Origin: Bugula neritina
Lineage: Eukaryota > Bryozoa > Gymnolaemata > Cheilostomatida > Bugulidae
NCBI GenBank assembly: GCA_964035545.1
Contig: OZ037768.1
Location: 24,710,319 to 24,774,318 of the forward strand
DNA: 64,000 nucleotides
Reading direction: 5' to 3'
Shown here: in pieces, positions 23,952-38,000 of the stretch
Layout: every line of letters begins with the position of its first letter
How positions within the stretch are numbered: position 1 is the first letter of the stretch
Program-made: the position numbers and the translations under genes
The notes under the pieces: generated by a model
What the model saw: the letters and a program-made list of their open reading frames with translations, nothing else
What the model was told of the DNA's origin: nothing
Databases searched by the model: none

Positions 23952-24419
23952 TTTTGACTTTGCTACTTGCCCTCTCACTACAAAGATATTCATGTATTTC
24001 ATTTGTAATATAGTTTCTGATTAAAAGCTTTGTGGTTTCTAAAGAATTGGCTGCTAAAGCTATTTCCACATATTGATTTATGTTGAAGCTCAGTTTCAGT
24101 TTGTGAACATCGCGTTGTGAGTCATGCATATGCATGTTATGAATATTAAAAAATATAATAAGTAAATTTTGAAAGCAGAGAAAAGTTTTTGCAAGATGAT
24201 CAAGTGATGGTCAATAATGCTGAATGTAGCACATCTAGTGGTTAGAATTTTCACACAGTGCTAGTAAATATATTAAGGACAAAGTGTTGAGTATTTCACT
24301 TATGGTGTTCTTGGCAGCTAGTTAATGTGAACATGAAAAGCTTCAAATTTGAGTGATAATATTTGATCTGATGGTGTGCAAACTTGTCCACTCGTCTTTT
24401 CTTTTACTTGTTTTTATTG

Positions 24420-25050
24420 ACGAGGTCAGTAACGGGGTTACATCTCGTATCAGCCCATAACATCTACTGTCTTTGCCACTATTGACCTCCATACTTTTCT
24501 ATGTTGTGCCAGATCTATGCAATAATCAAATGTCATGTTAGCATATGTTTTGAGGTCCTTTTTGACAGTATCAACCCATGAGATATATATCTAGTGCTTG
24601 CTTGGGTGGTCTACCTCCTGGTAGTCTGAGAAGGTGCCGGGCCATTTTATTCTACGTGTTCTTATGGTGTGAGACCAAGGTTTCTGCCATGTCTTCTTAT
24701 ATAGCTCATTGTTGCTGATCTTTTGAGGCCATCTCACCTTCAATATTTTACGTATATAGGAAGTTTCTTTGGCATATGTCGATGTCATCACATTTCTCTT
24801 GTGTGATTGACCATAGTTCACTGTTATAAAGAAAGATGCTTCATATTAGCGCATCAAAGAGTCTCATCTTAATATTTAGACTGATCCCTTTGTGTGTTAG
24901 TATTTTGTTAATGTTGTTGTAAGCCACTGTTAGTTGGTTTCGTCTGGCAATGTCGTTCTGTGGCAGGAGGATTGACCCTATGAAAGTTATCTTCTTTATA
25001 TAATAGCCCGAACGTTTAAAGCTGATAGAAAAACGTCTCGCACAACACAA
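24420..25050 (-). mobile_element. Decayed LINE reverse-transcriptase 3' remnant
   Basis: Reading the minus strand, 25050-24841 resembles the end of a LINE reverse transcriptase (FIGSILLPQNDIARR then NILTHK-like residues). 24821-24591 gives ILKVRWPQKISNNELYKKT and TIRTRRIKWPG, the typical post-RT region of many animal LINEs. A further match reading as an AQ/W-rich DxxxWR segment follows near 24530-24460. Frame changes and stops separate the pieces, so the copy is dead. The clade is not assigned. Confidence 0.75.
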
Positions 25051-25249
25051 GTCCCTTTTGACAATAATAAATCAATTTCGCTAGCTATGGGTGCAATAGT
25101 AGCAATCCTATCGCACGCAAATAAATATTTTGCGGTACTCATGATTATATGAGGGATGAATTATAGCTCAGACTATTATCCATACGAAGTCTGCCTGGAG
25201 GGAGTAGTTTATGCGAGTTAGTAAATAAAGTATGCTAATATTTCTATAA

Positions 25250-25357
25250 CTCAGAAGTTTTACTTCAAAATACGAAATATTAATCTTGAACTGTTATTGC
25301 ATAATTGTTATAACAGTTCAAGATTAATATTTCGTATTTTGAAGTAAAACTTCTGAG
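25250..25357. repeat. Perfect 48-bp inverted repeat
   Basis: Arms 25250-25297 and 25310-25357 are exact reverse complements (ctcagaagttttacttcaaa at the outer end), separated by a 12-bp loop. The sequence gcataattgttataa occurs both at the loop border (25299-25313) and just outside the right arm (25357-25371). It could be a palindromic MITE or a recent foldback duplication. Confidence 0.9.
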
Positions 25358-26097
25358 CATAATTGTTATAAGTTTGTGAGGCTGCAAGTGCAACTATTAC
25401 TGAAAAATATTTAGACGTAGACTTTTGTCATTTGACTTTGTGTAAAATAGCAATATCAATTTCAAATTGAAATTGAAATTTAAATTCACTTTAGTATGAA
25501 TTAGAGTATGAATATTGGTATTCATACTGATACTGGTGGTGATACTCATACTCATAGTCATAGTGATAGTTATACTCATAGTCACACTACAATGACTATG
25601 ACTATCACTATGAGTATGAGTATATTTATAAGTATAACTACAACTAATACTATAAGTATAAGTCTAAGACCAAGTGTTAGTATAACTGTAAGGCTAAGCA
25701 GCATAATGATTTGTTGAAATAGTTATATATAATTTCATTGATATTAAATGTAATTATTATTTTAATAATAGTTGTAAATATATTTAATTGTAATTATTAC
25801 AATTTACAGTGTATATAATAATTTAATTAATAATTATGAAAATACTACTAATAATTCTAATAGCTATAACCTGTAAGTATAAGTATGACCTAATCCTATT
25901 GGAGTTACTTGCAGCAACCTATACCTTCACTTGAACACAGACCTAGAGTTTGACTTGCAGGCTTGGAAATTGATCATAAATTCTGATTTGCTGTCAAACT
26001 TTAAATTTTAGATTTAGATGCCCTCACTCCTTTCCATTTTGAGTTAACCTTGAAGAAATTCCATGTTTTATAAATCTGGTGCCAACCCACTATTCAC

Positions 26098-29000
26098 ATG
26101 GCTCAATGTCAGAAATCGGCACAAGCTTTTGTGAGAGATGCATTCAATCCAATAGTCGGTGTCATATGTTCAGAGGAGGCAAATGTCATCTGCCAGAAGA
26201 ATCATTTATCATTTGTTGAGTTGCTCTTACCGTTTAGTCGAATAACATCTCCAAGTGAGTTGAGGATCAAAACTTACTATTGCTGATTTTGTTAGCATCT
26301 ATTTCTTATGAATGCCAGGTTTGTGATGAGATTAACTGAAGCCAGCGGTGCATCAGCTCAATTACTTTGGTAGTTGTTGTTGGCTTATTGTTTGATAGTG
26401 TTTGTAATGCTGTTTCAGTTCATATAAGAGACGCCTCAAACATCAGTGTAAATCTTCAGGACTTTTCTGTACAATTCCGGGATGTGAATAATCTCCCCCC
26501 ACAACAGACTCTTGGGGTAAAGCTACTAACGTGAGTTTGAGTTGTGGAATACTAATAGGCTGTATCACTTTCACTACTCAGTATCTCACTGCTCAGTATC
26601 ACTCTCACTACTCAGTATCACTCTCACTGCTCAGTATCACTCTCACTGCTCAGTATCACTCTCACTGCTCAGTATCACTCTCACTACTCAGTATCACTCT
26701 CACTACTCAGTATCACTCTCACTGCTCAGTATCACTCTCACTACTCAGTATCACTCTCACTGCTCAGTATCACTCTCACTGCTCAGTATCTCACTGCTCA
26801 GTATCACTCTCACTACTCAGTATCACTCTCACTGCTCAGTATCACTCTCACTGCTCAGTATCACTCTCACTGCTCAGTATCACTCTCACTACTCAGTATC
26901 ACTCTCACTACTCAGTATCACTCTCACTGCTCAGTATCACTCTCACTGCTCAGTATCACTCTCACTGCTCAGTATCACTCTCACTACTCAGTATCACTCT
27001 CACTACTCAGTATCACTCTCACTACTCAGTATCACTCTCACTACTCAGTATCACTCTCACTGCTCAGTATCACTCTCACTACTCAGTATCACTCTCACTA
27101 CTCAGTATCACTCTCACTACTCAGTATCACTCTCACTACTCAGTATCACTCTCACTACTCAGTATCACTCTCACTACTCAGTATCACTCTCACTGCTCAG
27201 TATCACTCTCACTACTCAGTATCACTCTCACTACTCAGTATCACTCTCACTGCTCAGTATCTCACTGCTCAGTATCACTCTCACTACTCAGTATCACTCT
27301 CACTGCTCAGTATCACTCTCACTGCTCAGTATCACTCTCACTGCTCAGTATCACTCTCACTACTCAGTATCACTCTCACTACTCAGTATCACTCTCACTG
27401 CTCAGTATCACTCTCACTACTCAGTATCACTCTCACTACTCAGTATCACTCTCACTACTCAGTATCACTCTCACTACTCAGTATCACTCTCACTGCTCAG
27501 TATCACTCTCACTGCTCAGTATCACTCTCACTGCTCAGTATCACTCTCACTACTCAGTATCACTCTCACTACTCAGTATCACTCTCACTACTCAGTATCA
27601 CTCTCACTGCTCAGTATCACTCTCACTGCTCAGTATCACTCTCACTACTCAGTATCACTCTCACTGCTCAGTATCACTCTCACTACTCAGTATCACTCTC
27701 ACTACTCAGTATCACTCTCACTACTCAGTATCACTCTCACTGCTCAGTATCACTCTCACTGCTCAGTATCACTCTCACTACTCAGTATCACTCTCACTGC
27801 TCAGTATCACTCTCACTACTCAGTATCACTCTCACTGCTCAGTATCACTCTCACTACTCAGTATCACTCTCACTGCTCAGTATCACTCTCACTGCTCAGT
27901 ATCACTCTCACTGCTCAGTATCACTCTCACTACTCAGTATCACTCTCACTGCTCAGTATCACTCTCACTGCTCAGTATCACTCTCACTACTCAGTATCAC
28001 TCTCACTGCTCAGTATCACTCTCACTGCTCAGTATCACTCTCACTACTCAGTATCACTCTCACTACTCAGTATCACTCTCACTGTACATATAAGTCATAT
28101 TATCATTATGAATACTTGCAGGGAGGCAGTGGGTGTCTGTTTCCCTACTCAGAAGGAGCAGCACATCACTTCAGGAGGCTATGAGATTCGTATAGCTGGT
28201 GAGACTCAATGCTATACTATATTATATTATATTATACTATATTATATTATGTTATATTATACTATATTATATTATGTTATATTATACTATATTATATTAT
28301 GTTATACTATATTATATTATGTTATATTATACTATATTATATTATGTTATACTATATTATATTATGTTATACTATATTGTACTATCTTATATTATGTTAT
28401 ACTATATTGTACTATATTATACTATGTTATACTATATTGTACTATATTATATTATATTATACTATATTGTACTATATTATATTATGTTATACTATATTGT
28501 ACTATATTATATTATGTTATGTTATACTATATTGTACTATATTATATTATGTTATACTATATTGTACTATATTATATTATGTTATGTTATATTATACTAT
28601 ATTATATTATGTTATACTATATTGTACTATATTATATTATGTTATACTATATTGTACTATATTATATTATGTTATACTATATTGTACTATATTATATTAT
28701 GTTATACTATATTGTACTATATTATATTATGTTGTACTATATTGTATTATGTTATATTATGTTATACTATATTGTACTATATTATATTATGTTATACTAT
28801 ATTGTACTATAGCCTCTACCCCATGGTTTGAAGAGTATAGAGAATGCTTTCTAAACATCATAGCCCCGTCTGATCATGAGTTTCTGCGACACTATGCAGC
28901 CTGCGTGTTCGTCGTGTCCTCAACTCATTCCGATCCTATGAGTCAGTTTGCTCAACTCACAATAACACAGCATCAACAGCAGGTTAGTGTGTGTAACACA

Positions 29001-32000
29001 GTACTAACTACAGGTTAGTGTGTATAACACAGTACTAACAACAGGTTAGTGTGTATAACACAGTACTAACAACAGGTTAGTGTGTATAACACAGTACTTA
29101 CAACAGGTTAGTGTGTATAACACAGTACTAACAACAGGTTAGTGTGTATAACACAGTACTAACTACAGGTTAGTGTGTATAACACAGTACTAACAACAGG
29201 TTAGTGTGTAACACACAGTACTACCTACAGGTTAGTGTGTATAACACAGTACTAACTACAGGTTAGTGTGTAACACAGTACTAACTACAGGTTAGTGTGT
29301 ATCACACAGTACTACCTACAGGTTAGTGTGTATAACACAGTACTAACTACAGGTTAGTGTATATAACACAGTACTAACTACAGGTTAGTGTATATAACAC
29401 AGTACTAACTACAAGTTTATGTGTTTATGTATGTTATAGACAATAAGGAACTCAATGGTAAATGTGTTGTTTTAATGTTGGGTATTATGTGGTTATTGTT
29501 AAACTTTCTGTTTACATGCATGGCCAGCATCTGTACCTGAGCAGTATATCTGCTATATAGTATATCTGTACCTGTGTAATACTAGAAGATAGTAGTATAT
29601 CTACATGATAGTAGTATATCTACATGATAGCAGTATATCTACATGATAGTAGTATATCTACATGATAGCAGTATATCTACATGATAGCAGTATATCTACA
29701 TGATAGTATATTCTGTTGTGTTGCCTTCACTTGTAAGTCTACATGTTCAACTCTAAGAGGATCCAGCCTTGCTAACTGGTCATTATCTTCTCCATGTTGA
29801 CAAGACGACTCTATACTGCAGTGTATACATAGCAACAGCGTACACATAGCAACAGTGTACACGTAGCAACAATGTACATGTAACAACAGTGTATACGTAA
29901 CAACAGTGTATACGTAGCAACAGTGTATACATAACAACAGTGTATACGTAACAACAGTGTATACGTAGCAACAGTGTATACATAGCAACAATGTATACAT
30001 AGCAACAGTATACATATGTATGTTATGTTTCCAGCAGCAGACGCCAGCCAAGCTGCCCAAGTGGTTTGCTGCTGATCTGTGCAGATACTATGTGCTCCTA
30101 CATGACTGTACTGAGGGGGAAGACCCTAAGTGAGTTGTCTTCTCGTGTATTACCTCTCACTACATATATTACTACTAGTAGTTAGTATATAGTACTACTA
30201 GTAGTTAGTATACAGTACTACTAGTAGTTAGTATACAGTACTACTAGTAGTTAGTATACAGTGCTACTAGTAGTTAGTATACAGTAATACTAGTAGTTAG
30301 TATTCAGTACTACTAGTAGTTAGTATACAGTACTACTAGTAGTTAGTATACAGTAATACTAGTAGTTAGTATTCAGTACTACTAGTAGTTAGTATACAGT
30401 ACTACTAGTAGTTAGTATACATTACTACTAGTAGTTAGTATACAGTATAACTGTAGAGCGGAAGCTGTCTACCAGAGTATGAAGTCAAAGTACGGAGTTC
30501 ACTCCTGTCATCTCCTCAGAATCAACTCAGTTCTCCCAAATACTGAGGATACGCCGTCTAGCGAGACTCTGCCCGACCCGTGGAGTAACTTTATCAGACC
30601 TCGCAGCTCCGTGAGTTTCTATTTAGACTATTTGTATTACCAGACTATACAGTATACTGTGTATAGTCTAAATATCTGTATTATTAGATTATACAGTATA
30701 CTGTGTATAGTATAAATATCTGTATTACTAGACTATATAGTATATTGTGTATAGTATAAATATCTGTGTTACTAGACTATACGGTATACTGTGTATAGTA
30801 TATAGTATACTGTGTATATCAGATGCCTTCCAAGGAACACCCAGAAATGAAGACTAATGGTATAACAGACAGTCAACAAGTGAACTCTGATACTCTCCAC
30901 CATCCTCTCAGCACCACAACTACGGAGAGAAGTTATCCTGGAGTTCCCCGTAGACCGAGAACCAGATCTGTTTCAGAGAGGGGGTGTTGGCTGAGCTCCC
31001 ATGATCACGACAGGTTGAAGACGTTTGTTCAGGAGTTTGTGGTGAGAGCTGTAATACCCTGGGCTGAGCGTCTCATCAAAGCCTACAACGAGTTGGTGCG
31101 TGTTTTTATATTACTCTATCATATTATATTACTGTATTATATATTACTATGTCATATTATATTATTGTATTATATATTACTATGTCATATATTACTATAA
31201 TATATGTTACTATATTACTAAAATGTATATTACTATATTACTATTGTAGTACCAGTCCAAGAAGCGAGCTGGTAGTCTCATCAAGTCTCTATTTAACAGA
31301 GGGAAACAGACCGAGTCAAAACCTGTGTCAGGGTGAGTCATATGATGTGAATATTCAGTCACAGTAGAGGTTGTGTTGTATTGTATACTATTCTGTATTA
31401 CTATACTGTAGAGGTTGTGTTGTATTGTATACTATACTGTAGAGGTTGTGTTGTATTGTATAATATACTGTAGAGGTTGTGTTGTATTGTATACTATACT
31501 GTAGAGGTTGTGTTGTATTGTATACTATTCTGTAAAGGTCGTGTTGTATTGTATACTGTACTGTAGAGGTTGTGTTGTATTGTATACTACACTGTAGAGG
31601 TTGTGTTGTATTGTATACTATACTGTAGAGGTTGTGTTGTATTGTATACTATACTGTAGAGGTTGTGTTGTATTGTATACTATACTGTAGAGGTTGTATT
31701 GTATACTATACTGTAGAGGTTGTGTTGTATTGTATACTATACTGTAGAGGTTGTGTTGTATTGTATACTATACTGTAGAGGTTGTGTTGTATTGTATACT
31801 ATTCTGTAAAGGTTGTGTTGTATTGTATACTGTACTGTAGAGGTTGTGTTGTATTGTATAATATTCTGTAGAGGTTACCTCTCTGAATCTCCGGAGATGC
31901 AGCTTAGACGTCTGGGAGACTTGTGTTTCATGTTTCAGCTGTACGAACAGGCGTACAGTGTCTACCACACTCTGAAAAAGGACTTTGAGGGGGACAAGAC

Positions 32001-35000
32001 GTGGCTGTACTGTGCTGGTGCCCAGGTGTGTAGATGTATGATGTCACAGTAGTAGTAGTGATGATGTCACAGTAGTAGTGATGATGTCACAGTAGTAGTA
32101 GTGATGATGTCACAGTAGTAGTGATGATGATGTCACAGTAGTAGTAGTGATGATGTCACAGTAGTAGTGATGATGATGTCACAGTAGTAGTAGTGATGAT
32201 GTCACAGTAGTAGTAGTGATGATGTCACAGTAGTAGTAGTGATGATGTCACAGTAGTAGTAGTGATGATGTCACAGTAGTAGTGGTGATGATGTCACAGT
32301 AGTAGTGATGATGTCACAGTAGTAGTGATGATGTCACAGTAGTAGTGATGATGATGTCACAGTAGTAGTAGTGATGATGTCACAGTAGTAGTGATGATGA
32401 TGTCACAGTAGTAGTAGTGATGATGTCACAGTAGTAGTGGTGATGTCACAGTAGTAGTGATGATGTCACAGTAGTAGTAGTGATAATTTCACAGTAGTAG
32501 TAGTGATGATGTCACAGTAGTAGTAGTGATGATGTCACAGTAGTAGTAGTGATGATGTCACAGTAGTAGTGGTGATGATGTCACAGTAGTAGTGGTGATG
32601 CAGGAAATGGCTGGACTCTCCATATTCATGCAAGGTGCTGCCGCACAGAGGAACTACCCGACTCACTACCTGGACGGAGCCATTGATGTCTACCAGACAT
32701 GTCGCTCTCAGTCCTTCATGACTCGCTCTGTTCTCCTCAGCACCGAAGTTCTCAAGGTCAAAGGGCTCTGGTTGCAAGCTGCTTCTCAGTTCCTCAAACT
32801 GACTGGGGAGGTGAGTTACTCCCCCCACCTACTGTATAGAACGTAATTCTAGACTATATTATACTATAGCATGTATTACTAGACTATATTATATTATAGC
32901 ATGTATTACTAGACTATATTATACTATAGCATGTATTACTAGACTATGTTATACTATAGCATGTATTACTAGACTATATTATACTGTAGCATGTATTACT
33001 AGACTATGTTATACTATAGCATGTATTACTAGACTATATTATACTATAGCATGTATTACTAGACTATATTATACTATAGTATGTATTACTAGACTATATT
33101 ATACTATAGTATGTATTACTAGACTATATTATACTATAGCATGTATTACTAGACTATATTATACTATAGCATGTATTACTAGACTATATTATACTATAGT
33201 ATGTATTACTAGACTATATTATACTATAGTATGTATTACTAGACTATATTATACTATAGTATGTATTACTAGACTATATTATATTATAGCATGTATTACT
33301 AGACTATATTATACTATAGTATGTATTACTAGACTATATTATACTATAGTATGTATTACTAGACTATATTATATTATAGCATGTATTACTAGACTATATT
33401 ATACTATAGTATGTATTACTAGACTATATTATACTATAGTATGTATTACTAGACTATATTATACTATAGTATGTATTACTAGACTATATTATACTATAGT
33501 ATGTATTACTAGACTATATTATACTATAGTATGTATTACTAGACTATATTATACTATAGTATGTATTACTAGACTATATTATACTATAGCATGTATTACA
33601 GGAGTTTGACCTGAGAAGTGCTGTCTTGCTGGAACAGGCAGCGTACTGTTACCTCAACATGTCTCCTCCACAGATTAGGAAGTTTGCCTTCTACATGGTG
33701 CTGGCTGGTCACAGGTACTCCAAGTCCAGTCAGAGGAAGCACTCTCTCAGGTGTTACACCGTCTCGTCCCAAGTCTATAAAGGGAAGGACTGGACTCTGG
33801 CTGAGGTACTACACTGTATGATACTATACTGTATGATACTATACTGTATGATACTATACCGTATGATACTATACCGTATGATACTATACCGTATGATACT
33901 ATACCGTATGATACTATACCGTATGATACTATACCGTATGATACTATACCGTATGATACTATACCGTATGATACTATACCGTATGATACTATACCGTATG
34001 ATACTATACCGTATGATACTATACCGTATGATACTATACCGTATGATACTATACCGTATGATACTATACCGTATGATACTATACCGTATGATACTATACC
34101 GTATGATACTATACCGTATGATACTATACCGTATGATACTATACCGTATGATACTATACCGTATGATACTATACCGTATGATACTATACCGTATGATACT
34201 GTAGAATCACATAGGAGTGAGTGTATCGCGTCTCTCCAGTCAACTCAGCCTCTCTCTGCAAGCTCTCTCTCACGCCAGCAAACTTCTTACAGAGTCTTCA
34301 GAACAACCTCACCAGCAGTGCGTCTTCCTCAAGGAGTATCTGCAGTTATACCAGGTGGGTAGAGAATGTCTGCAGATATACCAGGTGAGTAGAGAATATC
34401 TGCAGTTATACCAGGGGAGTAGAGAATGTCTGCAGATATACCAGGTGAGTAGAGAATGTCTGCAGATATATTAGATGAGTAGAAAATGTCTGCAGATATA
34501 TCAGGTGAGTAGAGAATGTCTGCAGATATATCAGGTGAGTAGAGAATGTCTGCAGATATATCAGGTGAGTAGAGAATGTCTGCAGATATATTAGATGAGT
34601 AGAAAATGTCTGCAGATATATCAGGTGAGTAGAGAATGTCTGCAGATATATCAGGTGAGTAGAGAATGTCTGCAGATATATCAGGTGAGTAGAGAATGTC
34701 TGCAGATATATTAGATGAGTAGAAAATGTCTGCAGATATATCAGGTGAGTAGAGAATATCTGCAGTTATACCAGGGGAGTAGAAAATGTCTGCAGATATA
34801 CCAGGTGAGTAGAAAATGTCTGCAGATATATCAGGTGAGTAGAAAATGTCTGCAGATATATCAGGGGAGTAGAGAATATCTGCAGTTATACCAGGGGAGT
34901 AGAGAATGTCTGCAGATATACCAGGTGGGTAGAGAATGTCTGCAGATATACCAGGTGAGTAGAGAATATCTGCAGTTATACCAGGGGAGTAGAGAATGTC

Positions 35001-38000
35001 TGCAGATATACCAGGTGAGTAGAGAATGTCTGCAGATATATTAGATGAGTAGAAAATGTCTGCAGATATATCAGGTGAGTATCCCTGTCTGCTCTGCAGA
35101 AAGTGAAAGCCGATGAAGGGGAGAAGTGGAGGTCTGAGATGGCTGTCCCACAGATGGTGGACAACGAAGTGATGGTTACGACGGAGCAGTTTGAGATGCC
35201 CACCAACAGCACGGTGTACTCAGACGATGTGAGGTGGACTCAGTTAGAGGAAGCCTGTGTTCTCAAGAGTCAGGGCAGCCTTCCCCTTGTCTTCATTAAG
35301 AGTACCCCTTCTTATAACAAATACATGACCAATACTCAATGCCCAGGGGCTGTGCTTGGAGGTATTACACAATACTATGTAACTATGTAACTGTGTAACT
35401 ATGTAACTATACAGTTGTACTGTGTAACTATACAGTTGTACTATGTAACTATACAGTTGTACTGTGTAACTATGTAACTATACAGTTGTACTATGTAACT
35501 ATGTAACTATACAGTTGTACTATGTAACTATTAACTATGCAATTGTACTATATGACTATACAGTTGTGCTGTGTAACTATACAGTTGTACTGTGTAACTA
35601 AACAGTTGTACTATGTAACTATACAGTTGTACTAGTAACTATACAGTTGTACTATGTAACTATACAATTGTACTATGTAACTATTAACTATGCAATTGTA
35701 CTATGTGACTATACAGTTGTGCTGTGTAACTATACAGTTGTACTGTGTAACTAAACAGTTGTACTATGTAACTATACAGTTGTACTAGTAACTATACAGT
35801 TGTACTATGTAACTATACAGTTGTACTGTGTAACTATACAGTTGTACTATGTAACTATCCCCAGAGACCCAGTTTGTCAGAGTTATGGTATACAACCCGT
35901 TAGGAGTTGTCTTACAGTTGACTCAAGTCCACATTAGCTGGAGATTCCAACCTTCAGGGGAGGAAAACTTTTCCTTCGACAGCAAGGTGACATTCTCTAG
36001 TCATAGTTGTATAATATACTCACTACTATATATATAGTTGTATATACTCACTACTATATATATAGTTGTATCTACTCACTACTATATATATATAGTTGTA
36101 TATACTCACTACTATATATATAGTTGTATATACTCACTACTATATATATATAGTTGTATATATTCACTACTTCATATATATAGTTGTATATATTCACTAC
36201 TATATATATAGTTGTATATACTCACTACTATATATATAGTTGTATATACTCACTACTATATATATAGTTGTATATATTCACTACTTCATATATATAGTTG
36301 TATATACTCACTACTATATATATAGTTGTATATATTCACTACTATATATATATATATAGTTGTATATACTCACTACTATATATATATAGTTGTATATATT
36401 CACTACTATATATATATATAGTTGTATATACTCACTACTATATATATAGTTGTATATATTCACTACTTCATATATATAGTTGTATATATTCACTACTATA
36501 TATATAGTTGTATATACTCACTACTATATATATAGTTGTATATACTCACTACTATATATATATATAGTTGTATATACTCACTACTATATATATATAGTTG
36601 TATCTACTCACTACTATATATATAGTTGTATATACTCACTACTATATATATAGTTGTATATACTCACTACTATATATATAGTTGTATATACTCACTACTA
36701 TATATATAGTTGTATATACTCACTACTATATATATAGTTGTATATACTCACTACTATATATATATATAGTTGTATATACTCACTACTATATATATAGTTG
36801 TATATACTCACTATTATATATATAGTTGTATATACTCACTACTATATATATAGTTGTATATACTCACTACTATATATATAGTTGTATATACTCACTACTA
36901 TATATATAGTTGTATATACTCACTACTTCATAGCGTTTCTATTCTTCAGAATAACCCGGATGTAGTTGATCAGATGAATATTCCAGTAATTGACCTCCTT
37001 CCACTTAGCAGGCAATGGGTGAGTTTGTTATACTCCCTGTGATTGGTGGGTGAGTTTGTTATACTCCCTGTGATTGGTGAGTGAACGTGTTATACTCCCT
37101 GTGATTGGTGGGTGAGTTTGTTATACTCCCTGTGATTGGTGGGTGAACGTGTTATACTCCCTGTGATTGGTGGGTGAGTTTGTTATACTCCCTGTGATTG
37201 ATGTGTGAGTTTGTTGTACTCCCTGTGATTGGTGGTGATGCTCGTTATACTCCTGTTTAGATTCTCTTCCGTTTGGTGCCGAAAGCTCTGGGAATACTCA
37301 ACCTGCTCTCCATCAACTACCATGTGGCTTACAAAGACTTCAGCTCGGAGGTGCTCTCCTCTCCCGTCCAGGGAGAACTATTGCTCACTGTACGAGGTCC
37401 CCGACTGAACAACACTGTCAAGGACAAAACCTCCGTCAGCTATGCAGACGACCAACGACTGTACATCAACATACAGTCAGCACTTCCCAAACTACAGGTG
37501 GCTATATGTGTCTATTATTAGTAACAGAGTAATATATGTGTCTATTATTAGTAATGGATTAATATAATTATGTGTCTATTATTAGTAACAGAGTAATATA
37601 TGTGTCTATTATTAGTAACAGAGTAATATATATGTTTATTAGTAACAGAGTAATATATATGTCTAATATTAGTAACAGAGTAATATATATGTCTATTATT
37701 AGTAACAGAGTATATATGTCTATTATTAGTAATATAGTAATATATGTGTCTATTATTAGTAATAGAATAATATATGTGTCTATTATTAGTAACAGAGTAA
37801 TATATATGTCTATTACTAGTAACAGAGTAATATATATGTCTATTACTAGTAACAGAGTAATATATATGTCTATTATTAGTAATATAGTAATATATGTGTT
37901 TATTATTAGTAATGGAGTAATATATGTGTCTATTATTAGTAATAGAGTAATATATATGTCTATTACTAGTAACAGAATAATATATATGTCTATTATTAGT

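Larger units (their letters stand above)
23805..26097. other. Spacer between POT1 and TRAPPC8
   Basis: AT-rich DNA holding the POT1 3' UTR, a LINE remnant (24420-25050), a perfect inverted repeat (25250-25357) and a low-complexity actcatagtcatagtgatag stretch (25500-25700). The last few hundred bases must contain the TRAPPC8 promoter and 5' UTR, but no motif stands out. Confidence 0.7.

Noticed and set aside
23785-24135. Short frames after POT1
   Set aside because: They start inside or overlap the last POT1 exon or its 3' UTR and have no domain features.
26531-28812. Long plus-strand frames (520 and 756 codons) over TRAPPC8 introns 2 and 3
   Set aside because: They are made of array sequence, with exon 3 read only in part in the wrong or shifted context; splice sites and conserved flanking exons show these are introns.
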